Counted from the first letter of the stretch, positions 8,286-17,410 are shown. The stretch: 64,000 nt of DNA from BOG-908 sp963751795 (GCA_963751795.1 CAVVVI010000004.1:1-64000), one strand, 5' to 3'. Translations and numbers: made by a program. The notes: generated by a model not told the origin, from the letters alone.

Positions 8286-8434
8286 AAAAAAGGACCAAAA
8301 AACTTTTGCTTGTTGGCTGGCGCCGCTATTCGTATTTCCATGCCAGCGCGCGCTTTTGCGGCGCGGCCGCAGCGTTGATGCCAGCGTGAGGGCAAAAGTT
8401 TTTTGGTTCTTTTTTGCAAAAAAGAACCGCTTCC
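8267..8434. repeat. Inverted pair of T/A-rich hairpin elements between hisS and prfA
   Basis: Left copy 8267-8310 and right copy 8391-8434 are inverted and match at about 39 of 44 positions by eye. Each copy is itself a hairpin: GTCCTTTTTT/AAAAAAGGAC on the left and GGTTCTTTTTT/AAAAAAGAACC on the right. The right hairpin is a perfect 11-base stem with a 2-base loop. The pair can therefore act as terminators on both strands or fold into one large cruciform over an 80-base centre. The left copy contains the hisS stop codon; the right copy ends 15 bases before the prfA start. Confidence 0.85.
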
Positions 8435-8449
8435 TTAAATAACCACCCC

Positions 8450-9511
8450 ATGCCCCAAGACCTCTCCTCCAAATTCGACCGCATCCGCCTCCGCGCCGAA
8501 GAACTCCGCCACGACCTGTCCAACGGCCTCAACGGCGAAGCCTTCTCCCGCGCCTCGCGCGAACTGGCCGAATTGGACCCTGTCGTCTCCCGCATCGAGG
8601 AATGGCGTGCGGCCGAAACCGAAGCCGCCGAGGCCGAGCAGATGCTGGCCGACCCGGAAATGCGTGACATGGCCGAAGCCGAGCTGCGCGCGCTGCGCGA
8701 GCGGTTGCCGAAACTGGCGCGCGAAATCCAGCTGGCGCTGCTGCCGCGCGACGAGGCCGATGAGCGCAGCGCCATCCTGGAAATCCGCCCCGCCGCCGGC
8801 GGCGACGAGGCCGGGCTGTTCGCCGCCGAATTGTTCGCCGCCTACCAGAAATACGCAGGCCTGCGCGGCTGGCGGTTCGAGGTGATGGATTACGGCGAGA
8901 CGGAGCTGGGCGGGCTGAAGGAAGGCATCGCCGAGATCACCGGCCGCAACGTGTTCGCCCGGCTGAAATACGAATCGGGCGTGCATCGCGTGCAGCGCGT
9001 GCCCACCACCGAAACGCAGGGCCGCATCCATACCAGCACGGTGACCGTGGCCGTGCTGCCGGAAGCCGAGGACGTGGACGTGCAGGTGAACGAAAGCGAC
9101 CTGCGCATCGACGTCTATCGCGCGTCGGGCGCCGGCGGCCAGCATGTGAACAAGACGGAATTTGCCGTGCGCATCACGCATCTTCCCACCGGTATCGTGG
9201 TGGCGATGCAGGAGGAGCGCAGCCAGCACAAGAACCGCGCCAAGGCGATGAAGATCTTGCGTGCCCGCATGTACGAGGCCCAGCGCGCGACCTTGCACGC
9301 GACGCGGTCCGCCGATCGCAAGAGCCAGGTGGGCACCGGCGACCGCAGCGAGCGTATCCGCACGTATAATTTTCCGCAGGGCCGCGTGTCCGATCACCGC
9401 ATCAACATGACGAGCCACAAGATCGACCGCGTGATGCAGGGCGAGTTCGACGAGTTCGTCGATGCGCTGACCGAGGAGGATCAGGCCGCGCGCCTGGCCG
9501 CCGACAGCTAG
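8450..9511 (+). CDS. prfA: Peptide chain release factor 1
   Basis: RF1 recognises UAA/UAG and triggers peptide release on the ribosome. The 353-residue protein has the universal GAGGQHVNKTE motif (GGQ glutamine methylated by PrmC), the N-terminal coiled coil, and RPAAGGDEAGLFAAELF in domain 2. ESGVHRVQRVPTTETQGRIHTS is also characteristic, as is the tail ERIRTYNFPQGRVSDHRIN. The start at 8450 follows the hairpin repeat; the in-frame ATG at 8414 lies inside the repeat and is not used. It is close to prmC, whose product modifies it, with one minus-strand gene between them. Confidence 0.97.
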   Translation: MPQDLSSKFDRIRLRAEELRHDLSNGLNGEAFSRASRELAELDPVVSRIEEWRAAETEAAEAEQMLADPEMRDMAEAELRALRERLPKLAREIQLALLPRDEADERSAILEIRPAAGGDEAGLFAAELFAAYQKYAGLRGWRFEVMDYGETELGGLKEGIAEITGRNVFARLKYESGVHRVQRVPTTETQGRIHTSTVTVAVLPEAEDVDVQVNESDLRIDVYRASGAGGQHVNKTEFAVRITHLPTGIVVAMQEERSQHKNRAKAMKILRARMYEAQRATLHATRSADRKSQVGTGDRSERIRTYNFPQGRVSDHRINMTSHKIDRVMQGEFDEFVDALTEEDQAARLAADS

Positions 9512-9527
9512 GTTGGGTCGGCGCCCG

Positions 9528-9977
9528 TCAGGAAGTGGGGATGCTGCAGACGTTGGTCTTGTGCAGGTCGGTCGGCACGTCGGTGCCGCCGGCGGCGCGC
9601 TCGGCCAGATAGAAGGTGGTGAACTTGTCCGACGCGAGCGCTTCCAGCCGCTTGCCCGAGGGGTCGCCCATGCTGGCACCGTCGTCGAGCACGTGGGTTT
9701 CGGTGCGGCCCTCTTCGGTGCGCACGGTGATGCGGCCGCACAGCGCGTATTCGTAGCGATCGGCCTGCGGTACGCTCACGGCCACGTCGCTGAACGGATG
9801 CGTGGCGCTTAGCTCGAAATGCGCCACCAGCTGGCCGTTGACGTAGATGGTGGTGGTTTCGGTCACTTCGCTCGGGTCGGTGGTGTCGGTGATATGGAAC
9901 GACACGGCCGCGGCGGCGGCAGGGGCGGCCGGCAGCAGCGCCGCGGCGAGGAAAGCGAGATGGGGCGGCACGCGCAT
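9528..9977 (-). CDS. Small exported protein of unknown function
   Basis: A 149-residue protein with a clear signal peptide (MRVPPHLAFLAAALLPAAPA). The mature part looks like a small beta-rich domain (VSFHITDTTDPSEVTETTTI, YVNGQLVAHFEL, YALCGRITVRTEEGRTETH) and ends with KTNVCSIPTS. Two cysteines (in YALCGR and NVCSI) could form a disulfide in the periplasm. No family is recognised. It lies on the strand opposite to prfA and prmC, starts 19 bases from the prmC start and ends 16 bases from the prfA stop. Confidence 0.7.
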   Translation of the reverse strand: MRVPPHLAFLAAALLPAAPAAAAAVSFHITDTTDPSEVTETTTIYVNGQLVAHFELSATHPFSDVAVSVPQADRYEYALCGRITVRTEEGRTETHVLDDGASMGDPSGKRLEALASDKFTTFYLAERAAGGTDVPTDLHKTNVCSIPTS

Positions 9978-9996
9978 GGGCGACTCCGGGGCTGCG

Positions 9997-10860
9997 ATGG
10001 AGGATAGCCCAGGCGAGGGCGGCGCGGCCATTGCGCTGTCCGTGGCGCTCGACTCAGCAGCCGCGCGCCTGGCGGCGGCCGGCGTGGAGGAGCCCCGGCG
10101 TGAGGCGCGGCTGCTGGCCGGCTTCCTGCTGAGGCAAAGCGCGGGCGCGTGGCTGGCGCCGGAGACGCCGATCGACGGCGCGGCGTTCGCCCGCCTGGTG
10201 TCCCGGCGCGCGGCCCGCGAGCCGCTGGCGCTGATCACCGGGCGGCGCGGCTTCTGGACGCTGGAGCTGGAGGTATCGCCCGCCACGCTGGTGCCGCGGC
10301 CCGACAGCGAGGCTCTGGTGGAGGCCGCCCTGGCGCATGCGGAGCCGGCGACGGTGCGCCGCGTGCTCGATCTGGGCACCGGCACGGGCTGCCTGCTGCT
10401 CGCGGTACTGACCGGCTGCCCCGGCGCGTTCGGGGTGGGTGTCGATCTATCGCCCGCCGCTTGCCGCTTGGCCGCGCGCAACGCTGCCGCAGCTGGCCTG
10501 GGCGCACGCTGCGGGTTTCTGGCCGGCAACTGGGCGGCGGCGCTGGCGGGCAATTTCGACATCGTTCTGTGCAACCCGCCTTATATCGAAACCGCGCATT
10601 TGGCCGGCCTGATGCCGGAGGTGCGGCTGCACGAGCCGGCCCGTGCGCTCGATGGCGGGGCGGACGGGCTGGAGGCCTACGGCGCCATCCTGCCCGCCCT
10701 GCCGGCGCTGCTGGGCAACGGGGGCGTGGCGGTGATGGAGCTGGGGGCGGGGCAGGCGGCGGCGGTCGCCGGGCTTGCCGTGCAGGCTGGGCTTGTCTGC
10801 GTGGCCACGCAGCCCGATCTGGGTGGCATCCCCCGGGCACTGGTGCTGCGCCGGGCGTGA
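9997..10860 (+). CDS. prmC: Release factor glutamine methyltransferase
   Basis: The enzyme N5-methylates the GGQ glutamine of RF1 and RF2 using SAM. Motifs: VPRPDSEALVEAAL (ahead of the catalytic core), VLDLGTGTGCLLLAVL (SAM-binding motif I), DIVLCNPPYIE (the NPPY motif that holds the Gln side chain) and EVRLHEPARALDGGADGLEAY. Length is 287 residues from ATG 9997; an earlier ATG at 9976 overlaps the divergent gene's start and was not chosen. It is next to prfA, as in many bacteria, and is followed by a DUF4167 gene as in other Alphaproteobacteria. Confidence 0.93.
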   Translation: MEDSPGEGGAAIALSVALDSAAARLAAAGVEEPRREARLLAGFLLRQSAGAWLAPETPIDGAAFARLVSRRAAREPLALITGRRGFWTLELEVSPATLVPRPDSEALVEAALAHAEPATVRRVLDLGTGTGCLLLAVLTGCPGAFGVGVDLSPAACRLAARNAAAAGLGARCGFLAGNWAAALAGNFDIVLCNPPYIETAHLAGLMPEVRLHEPARALDGGADGLEAYGAILPALPALLGNGGVAVMELGAGQAAAVAGLAVQAGLVCVATQPDLGGIPRALVLRRA

Positions 10861-11091
10861 TGCCGGGCGGCAAAGAACCGCTTGCGTTCCTGCGGTCGCG
10901 CCCATAGGGTTTGCGGGCGCACGGGAGCGGGCCGATTGGCACGCTGTGATTCGGCGCGGGCCGCCTGGCCTGCCGGATGGCGTTCGCAACCGGATTGCAA
11001 CTGGCGCCTGCCCTCATCGAACCTGCGCGCGGCCGTTCGGCTGCTTCCAGCCGGAGACGGGCGCTGCAACAGGAAAGCATTTTGTAGTCGG

Positions 11092-11655
11092 ATGAACATG
11101 AAACGCATGCGCGGACGCACCCACCGGAGTGGCGGCGGTGGCGGGGGCGGCGGTGGCGGCGGCAGCCCGCGCCAGTACGGCGGCAATATCCCGCTGAACC
11201 GCAACCATGTCTTCGACAGCAGCGGCCCGGATCTGCGCATCCGCGGCACCGCGCAGCAGCTGTTCGAGAAGTATCTGCAGCTCGGCCGCGACGCCACCGG
11301 CTCCGGCGACCGCGTGATGGCCGAGAGCTACTTCCAATACGCCGAGCATTACTTCCGCATCCTGAACGCCATCAACCAGGCCTCCCAGCAGAGCGCGCAG
11401 CATGGCCAGCCGCAGCAGGGCGGGCAGCAAGGCGGTCAGCACGGCCAGCAGAATGGCGGCGGCCAGCAGGGCGGGCACCAGCAGGGCGGCCAGCAGGGTG
11501 GTGGCGGCCAGCAGGGCGGCGGGCAGAACGGCCAGCGCCGTTACGAGCGCGACGCCAACGAGGCCGACGAGCAGCCGATGGCCAATGGCCCGGCGCCCGC
11601 CTACGCCGAGCAGGTCGGCCAGGATTCCGCGGCGGGCGACGACACGGCCGGCTGA
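11092..11655 (+). CDS. DUF4167 domain protein
   Basis: A 187-residue protein. The N-terminus is basic and then a long glycine run (MKRMRGRTHRSGGGGGGG), followed by the conserved DUF4167 block: NHVFDSSGPDLRIRGTAQQL, FEKYLQLGRDATGSGDRVMA, ESYFQYAEHYFRILNA. The C-terminal half is a Gln/Gly/His-rich low-complexity tail. The function of the family is not established; an RNA-related role is only a guess from the basic Gly-rich ends. It follows prmC, its usual neighbour in Alphaproteobacteria, after a 231-base gap with no visible feature, and sits five bases before the aminotransferase gene. Confidence 0.85.
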   Translation: MNMKRMRGRTHRSGGGGGGGGGGGSPRQYGGNIPLNRNHVFDSSGPDLRIRGTAQQLFEKYLQLGRDATGSGDRVMAESYFQYAEHYFRILNAINQASQQSAQHGQPQQGGQQGGQHGQQNGGGQQGGHQQGGQQGGGGQQGGGQNGQRRYERDANEADEQPMANGPAPAYAEQVGQDSAAGDDTAG

Positions 11656-11660
11656 CGCCG

Positions 11661-12518
11661 ATGAGCGTGGTCGCCTACGTCAACGGGCGCTACGTGCCGC
11701 ATGCCCGGGCCACGGTGCATGTGGAGGATCGCGGCTACCAGTTCGCCGACGGCGTCTATGAGGTGATCTACCTGCATGACGGCCGGCTGATCGATTGCGG
11801 CCTGCATCTGGACCGGCTGGACCGCAGCCTGGCCGCGCTGCAGATCGCTCCGCCGCTGGGCCGGCCGGCGCTGCTGGCCGTGCTTGGTGAAATGGTGGCG
11901 CGCAACCGCCGGCGCTTCGGCCTGGTCTATATCCAGGTCACCCGCGGCGTGGCGCGGCGCGAGCATGCGTTTCCGGCTGCCGGCACGCGGCCGGCCCTGG
12001 TGGTGACCTTGCGCCGTGCGGCGCCGCTGCCGGCCAGCCTGGCCGATTGGCATGCGCATGCGATCACCCTGCCCGATCAGCGCTGGGCAAGGTGCGACAT
12101 CAAGTCGGTGGCCCTGCTGCCCAACGTGCTGGCGCGCCAGGCCGCCCGCGCCCAGGGCGCGACCGAGGCAATCCTGTATGGGCCGGACGGCATGGTGACC
12201 GAGGGTGCGGCCACATCCGTCTGGATCGTGGGCGCGGATGGCGTGCTGCTGACCCGGCCGCTCAGCCACGCCATCCTGCCCGGCTGCACCCGGGCGGCGC
12301 TGATCGACGAGATGGCGCGCGCCGGCGTGGGCTTTGCGGAACGGGCGTTTTCGCTGGAGGAGTTGCGCACGGCCACCGAGGTGCTGATCACCGCGGCAAG
12401 CACCTTCGTCAAGCCCGTGCTGCGCCTGGATGGCGCCAAGGTGGGCACCGGCCAGCCCGGCCCGGTGGCGCAGCGCCTGTTCGCCCTGTTTGCCGCCCGC
12501 ATCAGCCTGGCCGCCTGA
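11661..12518 (+). CDS. dat: D-amino-acid aminotransferase (class IV)
   Basis: A fold-type IV PLP enzyme of 285 residues that exchanges amino groups between D-amino acids and 2-oxo acids, supplying D-Ala/D-Glu or recycling cell-wall amino acids. Motifs: VYVEDRGYQFADGVYEV-type N-terminus (here HVEDRGYQFADGVYEVIY), QVTRGVARREH, CDIKSVALLPNVLARQAA with the PLP lysine in DIKSV, MVTEGAATSVWIV, and LPGCTRAALIDEM. The spacing and CDIKSV motif fit DAAT better than branched-chain aminotransferase. Start ATG 11661 is five bases after the DUF4167 stop, suggesting coupling. Confidence 0.85.
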   Translation: MSVVAYVNGRYVPHARATVHVEDRGYQFADGVYEVIYLHDGRLIDCGLHLDRLDRSLAALQIAPPLGRPALLAVLGEMVARNRRRFGLVYIQVTRGVARREHAFPAAGTRPALVVTLRRAAPLPASLADWHAHAITLPDQRWARCDIKSVALLPNVLARQAARAQGATEAILYGPDGMVTEGAATSVWIVGADGVLLTRPLSHAILPGCTRAALIDEMARAGVGFAERAFSLEELRTATEVLITAASTFVKPVLRLDGAKVGTGQPGPVAQRLFALFAARISLAA

Positions 12519-12697
12519 GGCGCGCGCCGGCGATACTGTTTTTCGGTCAGGAACCGCCTAATTGTAGCGTCCTGCTCTCCCTCTTCGTGGCCGGCACCGT
12601 CCGCGGTGCCGCTGCCCCGGCTCGGCACGGAGATTGCAGGCATATTCGGTGGATACGGCCCGCACCAACGCAGGGCTGCGCAACGAAGGGTAAACCC

Positions 12698-12982
12698 ATG
12701 GCCGCCGAAAAGCCGCAGAACGTGCAGGACGTGTTCCTGAACCATGTGCGCAAGGCAAAAACGCCGGTGACGGTGTTCCTGATCAACGGCGTCAAGCTGC
12801 AGGGCATCATCACCTGGTTCGACAATTTTTCCGTGCTGCTGCGCCGCGATGGCCATACGCAGCTCGTCTACAAGCACGCCATCAGCACAGTAATGCCGGG
12901 CGCGCCGATCCAGCTGTTCGATGCGGCGCGGGAAGGTGCGGCGGCCGACAAGGAGGACGGATCTGTCGATAGTGACATCTGA
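12698..12982 (+). CDS. hfq: RNA chaperone Hfq
   Basis: A 94-residue Sm-like protein that forms a hexamer and pairs small RNAs with mRNAs. Sm1 motif residues LINGVKLQGIITWFDNFSVLL and Sm2 YKHAISTVMP are present, with the N-terminal QDVFLNHVRK helix. The C-terminal tail is short and acidic. ATG 12698 has GAAGGG about seven bases upstream. The 179 bases before it hold no clear feature. The gene overlaps the hflX start by 11 bases. Confidence 0.97.
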   Translation: MAAEKPQNVQDVFLNHVRKAKTPVTVFLINGVKLQGIITWFDNFSVLLRRDGHTQLVYKHAISTVMPGAPIQLFDAAREGAAADKEDGSVDSDI

Positions 12983-14312
12983 CCAGGACGCGACACCCGA
13001 CGCAGCCGGCGGCCCGGAGCGCACTCATGCGGCGCGCCCGGCGCCCACGCGCGCGGCCGTGATCCTGCCGTGGGAACGGCCGAGCTCGGCCGAGCGCACC
13101 GGCGTCGATCCCTCGCGCGCGGCCGATGCAAGGCTGGCCGAGGCGGTGGGCCTGGCCGCCTCGATCGGGCTGGTGGTGGTGCACACCGCCATCCTGCCGC
13201 TGCGCGGCCGCCGGCCTTCCACGCTGCTCGGTTCGGGGCAGATGGAAGCCGAGAAGCTGAAGCTGGCCGAGGCGCAGGTGACCGTGGCGATCGTGGACGC
13301 GTCGCTGAGCCCGGTGCAGCAGCGCAACCTCGAACGCGGCTGGGGCTGCAAGGTGATCGACCGCACCGGGCTCATCCTGGACATCTTCGGCGAGCGCGCG
13401 GTGACGCGTGAGGGCGCGCTGCAGGTGGAACTGGCGCATCTGGACTACCAGCGCTCCCGCCTGGTGCGGTCCTGGACGCATCTGGAGCGGCAGCGCGGCG
13501 GCTTCGGCTTCCTGGGCGGCCCGGGCGAGACGCAGATCGAGGCCGACCGCCGGCTGATCACCGACCGCATCGTGCGGCTGAAGCGCGAGCTGGAGCAGGT
13601 GCGGCGCACACGCGGCCTGCATCGCAGTGCGCGCAAGCGCGTGCCGTTCCCGGTCGTGGCCCTGGTGGGCTACACCAACGCCGGCAAATCCACGCTGTTC
13701 AATGCGCTGACCGGCGCCGAGGTGCATGCGCAGGACCAGCTTTTCGCCACGCTGGACCCCACCATGCGCGGCCTGGTGCTGCCGAGCGGCCGGCGGGTGA
13801 TCCTGTCGGACACGGTAGGGTTTATCAGCGAATTGCCGACCGAACTGGTGGCCGCATTCCGCGCCACGCTGGAAGAGGTGGCCGAGGCCGATGTGATCCT
13901 GCACGTGCGCGACGCGGCGCACCCGGACAGCGCGGCCCAGCGCGCCGACGTGCTGGCGGTGCTGGAAGGCATGGCCAAGGAGGGCACGCTCGACGAAGAT
14001 TTTTCCATGCGCACCATCGAGGTGCTCAACAAGGCCGACCTGCTGGGCGGCGCCGGCAACTTGCCGGAGAAGCCAGGCAGCGTCGCGGTATCGGCCATCA
14101 CCGGCGAAGGGCTGGCCGCATTGGCGGCGATGCTGGACGCGCGGATCGCCGCCGGCATGGAGCAGGCGGATTACGAAATCGAGCACGCCGACGGCGCGCG
14201 CCTGGCCTGGCTGTACGAGCACGGCGAGGTGATCGGCCGGCGCGACGACGAGGTGTCGGCGCATGTGACCGTGCGGCTGCTGCCCGCCGACCGGGCCAGG
14301 TTCGAGCGCTAG
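12972..14312 (+). CDS. hflX: GTPase HflX
   Basis: A ribosome-associated GTPase of the Obg-HflX family that splits stalled 70S ribosomes under stress. The N-terminal HflX domain shows GSGQMEAEKLKLAEAQVTV and FGERAVTREGALQVELA. The linker has GGPGETQIEADRRLI and the G domain has GYTNAGKSTLFNAL (Walker A), DTVGFISELP (G3) and NKADLL (G4). GTG at 12972 overlaps the end of hfq by 11 bases; an AAGGAGG motif lies about 15 bases upstream, so a CTG at 12963 at better spacing is possible. Length is 446 residues. hfq-hflX is a classic pair. Confidence 0.93.
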   Translation: MTSDQDATPDAAGGPERTHAARPAPTRAAVILPWERPSSAERTGVDPSRAADARLAEAVGLAASIGLVVVHTAILPLRGRRPSTLLGSGQMEAEKLKLAEAQVTVAIVDASLSPVQQRNLERGWGCKVIDRTGLILDIFGERAVTREGALQVELAHLDYQRSRLVRSWTHLERQRGGFGFLGGPGETQIEADRRLITDRIVRLKRELEQVRRTRGLHRSARKRVPFPVVALVGYTNAGKSTLFNALTGAEVHAQDQLFATLDPTMRGLVLPSGRRVILSDTVGFISELPTELVAAFRATLEEVAEADVILHVRDAAHPDSAAQRADVLAVLEGMAKEGTLDEDFSMRTIEVLNKADLLGGAGNLPEKPGSVAVSAITGEGLAALAAMLDARIAAGMEQADYEIEHADGARLAWLYEHGEVIGRRDDEVSAHVTVRLLPADRARFER

Positions 14313-14386
14313 GTCTGCCGGCTTGCGCAGCCTGTTAGGGCGCGTACGCCCGATGACGACACATCCGTAAGGGCGGCCCCGCGCGC

Positions 14387-15214
14387 ATGTTCACCATGGC
14401 ACAGACCGCCGAACTCGATCTGCTGCTGCGCGCCGCGGCGCGGCTGGAAATCATGCCGCGCTTCCGCAAGCTGGGCGAAGGCGGCGTGCGCACCAAAAGC
14501 GGGCCGCTGGATCTGGTGACGGACGCCGATCTCGCCGCCGAGGCGATGATCACCCAAGGCCTGCAGCGCCTGCACCCCGGCTGCCTGGTAGTAGGCGAGG
14601 AGGCGACCGCCGCCGACCCGTCGCTGCTCGACAGGCTGGCAAGTGCCGAGCTCGCGTTCGTGGTCGATCCGGTCGATGGCACCTCGAACTTTGCCGCCGG
14701 GCTGCCGCTGTTCGGCACCATGGCCGCGGCCGTGGTGCGCGGCGAGGTGGTGGCCAGCGTCATCCACGATCCGGTGGTGGACAGCTCCGCCCTCGCGGTG
14801 CGCGGGCAGGGCGCGTGGGAGCAGGCGGCCGATGGCACCCGCACGGTGCTGCGCGTGGCGGCCGGCGCACCGTTGAACCGGATGTCGGGCGCGGTATCCT
14901 GGCGCTATCTGCCGCCCGCGCTGCGGGACGTGGTGCTGCCGAACCTGGCCAAGCTGGCGCAGGTTTACGATTTCCGCTGCGCGGCCCAACAATATCGCAT
15001 GCTGGCCGCCGGGCACTGCCACTGCCTGCTGTTCAACCGGCTGATGCCCTGGGACCACCTGCCCGGCTGGCTGCTGCATCACGAAGCCGGCGGCTACGCC
15101 GCGCATTTCGACGGCTCGCCCTACCGCCCCGGCACGCTGGATGGCGGCCTGGTCTGCGCGCCGGACCGCGCCGCGTTTGATGCACTGTGCGCGGGGCTGT
15201 TGCGGGCGGATTAA
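14387..15214 (+). CDS. Inositol monophosphatase family protein
   Basis: A Mg2+-dependent phosphatase of the IMPase/CysQ/HisN superfamily, 275 residues. Metal-site motifs are LVTDADLAAE, GEEAT and VVDPVDGTSNFAAGLPLFG. The C-terminal metal motif, usually WDxAAG, reads WDHLPG, which is a variant seen in some members. The substrate may be inositol phosphate, histidinol phosphate or another sugar phosphate; this cannot be decided here. ATG 14387 is followed by a second in-frame ATG at 14396 that could also be the start. Confidence 0.82.
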   Translation: MFTMAQTAELDLLLRAAARLEIMPRFRKLGEGGVRTKSGPLDLVTDADLAAEAMITQGLQRLHPGCLVVGEEATAADPSLLDRLASAELAFVVDPVDGTSNFAAGLPLFGTMAAAVVRGEVVASVIHDPVVDSSALAVRGQGAWEQAADGTRTVLRVAAGAPLNRMSGAVSWRYLPPALRDVVLPNLAKLAQVYDFRCAAQQYRMLAAGHCHCLLFNRLMPWDHLPGWLLHHEAGGYAAHFDGSPYRPGTLDGGLVCAPDRAAFDALCAGLLRAD

Positions 15215-15364
15215 GCGATAGCTCGGCGCGGTGGCGGCTTCTGCCCTCCCGAAGAAAGTCTCTCGATGGCCGTCGAAGTTCGAAGCAGGATGAACAGGGC
15301 CCTCACCGCTGCGCCCCGGCGAGACAGGGTGCACGATCGCCCAGCCGCAGGAGACAACGCAGAC

Positions 15365-15766
15365 ATGACCGATGTGATCGTCTCGTACGAGGGCGCCTTG
15401 CGTTGCCGTGCCGAACACCAGGACTCCGGCATCATCCTGCTCACCGACGCGCCGAAGGACCATCATGGCCAGGGCGAAAACTTCTCACCAAGCGACCTGC
15501 TCTCGGTCGCTCTGGGAAGCTGCATCCTCAGCGTCATGGGCATCGCTGCGCAATCCATGAACCTCGAAATCAACGGCGCGAGCGCGACCGTGTCCAAGCA
15601 GATGCACAATGCCCCGCGCAGGATCGGACAGATCGCCGTGTCCGTCCATATTCCCGGATCTTTCGACCCCACGCAGCGCACGAAACTCGAAGCTGCCGCT
15701 CATGCCTGTCCCGTCCACCAGGTGCTTGGGATCGACGCGCCGATCACGATCGACTGGGTAAGTTGA
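15365..15766 (+). CDS. OsmC-family peroxiredoxin
   Basis: A 133-residue OsmC/Ohr superfamily protein that reduces organic hydroperoxides with a pair of cysteines. Both are visible: one in VALGSCILSVMGIAA and one in AHACPVHQVLG. The N-terminal FSPSDLLSVALGSC helix is typical and SMNLEINGASATVSKQM matches the central strand. By motif order it is nearer to the YhfA/OsmC group than to Ohr. ATG 15365 has GGAG 11 bases upstream. The flanking gaps hold nothing recognisable. Confidence 0.82.
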   Translation: MTDVIVSYEGALRCRAEHQDSGIILLTDAPKDHHGQGENFSPSDLLSVALGSCILSVMGIAAQSMNLEINGASATVSKQMHNAPRRIGQIAVSVHIPGSFDPTQRTKLEAAAHACPVHQVLGIDAPITIDWVS

Positions 15767-15913
15767 CACCGCGAAAGACGCTCCCCGCACAGCCGGAAGG
15801 CGCAAGCCCGCCAGCCAAATTTGAGCTTACGATCGTCCCGTTCCATCGCTGCTCAGACCCTCGTTCGATAAGGCGGAGCTGACCGGATGCACACTTTGAA
15901 GGAAAGCGCCGAC

Positions 15914-16620
15914 ATGCCCCGGCTTGCGTCCATCGTTCTGACAACAAGCTCCGTCGTGAGTGCCGTCTGCCTGGCAACTCTGGCCTATCCAAGTCTCTCC
16001 CGATTGGTCACGGCCACCGGCCAGCGGACGCAACAGGGCACCCAAGCCGTATATCCACCCGCCTCCTCCTCGGCACCGGTGACGGAACTCTCCGATCTGG
16101 TTGCAAGCCTTCTTCCCGCCACAGGTTTTAACGGCCGCGACTGGACTTTCGCAGCGGAGAACCCCCGCATCATCTGGCAGACCGCTGGCGTCACCTCGGA
16201 TGGAACGCGACATCGCGGAGCGGTTACGCGCGCGTGCGCGTTGCCGGCCGGTCTTCGACAATCCTCCGTCAGCATGTCGAGGAGCTTGCATGGTCCGTAA
16301 CATTGATCGTCAACGGCCCCGCCAAATTCGGACCGGACCGTATCGAAATCTCGCCTGGTGCACCTCTGCACGAATGCTTTGGTATATTGTTTAATGGCTG
16401 CGCTTTCAGCGCAGCAAACGCTCTCAACAGCACCCGCCTCAAGCTTCGCCCAATCTGCCGGACGGGTGTCGTAGGAAACGGGACAGAGTACTTCGCAGTT
16501 ACCGCAGATGGCGGCGCAGAATCCCTCGTCAAAGTCGAAACCAGCGGCGGGAGCGGCGGCGAAAGCTCGAGCCTAGTGACAGTACCCTACACTGCGGATA
16601 AGGCCTTCTGTAACGAGTAA
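15914..16620 (+). pseudogene. Orphan exported or membrane-anchored protein, frame broken
   Basis: The first part starts at ATG 15914 with AAGGAAAG eight bases upstream and has a signal-anchor (LASIVLTTSSVVSAVCLATL). It then reads ELSDLVASLLPATGFNGRDW and NPRIIWQTAGVTSDG in frame 2. From about 16200 the sensible reading moves to frame 1 and continues with HVEELAWSVTLIVNGPAK, FGPDRIEISPGAPLHECFG and VGNGTEYFAVTADGGAE to the stop at 16620. This is a net one-base loss relative to an intact frame. No family is recognised. Base composition is less GC-rich than the neighbouring genes, as for an acquired or fast-evolving gene. Confidence 0.55.
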
Positions 16621-16629
16621 ACATCCACC

Positions 16630-17346
16630 ATGTGCGGCCGCTTCGCCTCCCAACTCCCCGCCGAAATCCTCGCCCGCCTGTTCGCCACCACCGGCGACCT
16701 CCCCAACACGCCCCCCTCCTGGAACGTGGCCCCCACCCAGGCCGCCATGGTCGTCCGCCGCCACCCGCAAACCGGCGAGCGCCGCCTCGACGCGCTGCAA
16801 TGGGGCCTGGTGCCGCACTTCACCAGGGACCTCAAAGCCTGCAGGCGGCCGATCAACGCGCGCGCCGAGACGGCCGGCAGCGCAAGCCTGTTCCGCGCCG
16901 CACTCGCCGCCCGGCGCTGCCTGGTGCCGGCCGACGCGTTCTATGAGTGGAAGGCGGTGCCCGACGGCAAGCAGCCCTACGCGATCGCCAGGGCCGACGG
17001 GGCACCGCTCGCCCTGGCCGGCCTATGGGAAAGCTGGCGCGACCAAGCGGGCCAGGTGCTGTGCAGCTTCACCATCGCCACGGCCGCGGCCAACGCCGAC
17101 ATGGCGCCGCTGCACCACCGCATGCCGGTCATCCTCGACGAGGCAGCCTGGCCGGTATGGCTGGGCGAGCAGGCAGGCGACCACGCAGCGCTGATGCGCC
17201 CGGCGCCTGCCGGCACGCTGCGCCTCTGGCCGGTCAGCCGCGCGGTCAACAACGTGCGGAACAATGGCCCCGCGCTGCTAGCCCCGATGGCCGATCCGGG
17301 GCCGGAGACGGCGGCCGAAGCGAGGTTGGACATCAATCCGGCCTAG
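16630..17346 (+). CDS. SOS response-associated peptidase family (SRAP, HMCES/YedK-like)
   Basis: A 238-residue SRAP protein. The family forms a stable thiazolidine crosslink between Cys2 and abasic sites in single-stranded DNA, shielding them. Cys2 is present (MCGRFAS) and the active-site residues appear in PSWNVAPTQ, LQWGLVPHF, RPINARAETA, RCLVPADAFYEW and HHRMPVIL with the conserved His. The C-terminus has VSRAVNNVRNNGP. Translation starts nine bases after the stop of the broken orphan gene. Well supported. Confidence 0.93.
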   Translation: MCGRFASQLPAEILARLFATTGDLPNTPPSWNVAPTQAAMVVRRHPQTGERRLDALQWGLVPHFTRDLKACRRPINARAETAGSASLFRAALAARRCLVPADAFYEWKAVPDGKQPYAIARADGAPLALAGLWESWRDQAGQVLCSFTIATAAANADMAPLHHRMPVILDEAAWPVWLGEQAGDHAALMRPAPAGTLRLWPVSRAVNNVRNNGPALLAPMADPGPETAAEARLDINPA

Positions 17347-17410
17347 GAGCGGGACCGGAGCAACCAGAGCCGCCGTAACGCGCCGTCACCCGCCCGCCAG
17401 GCCGCCTGCG

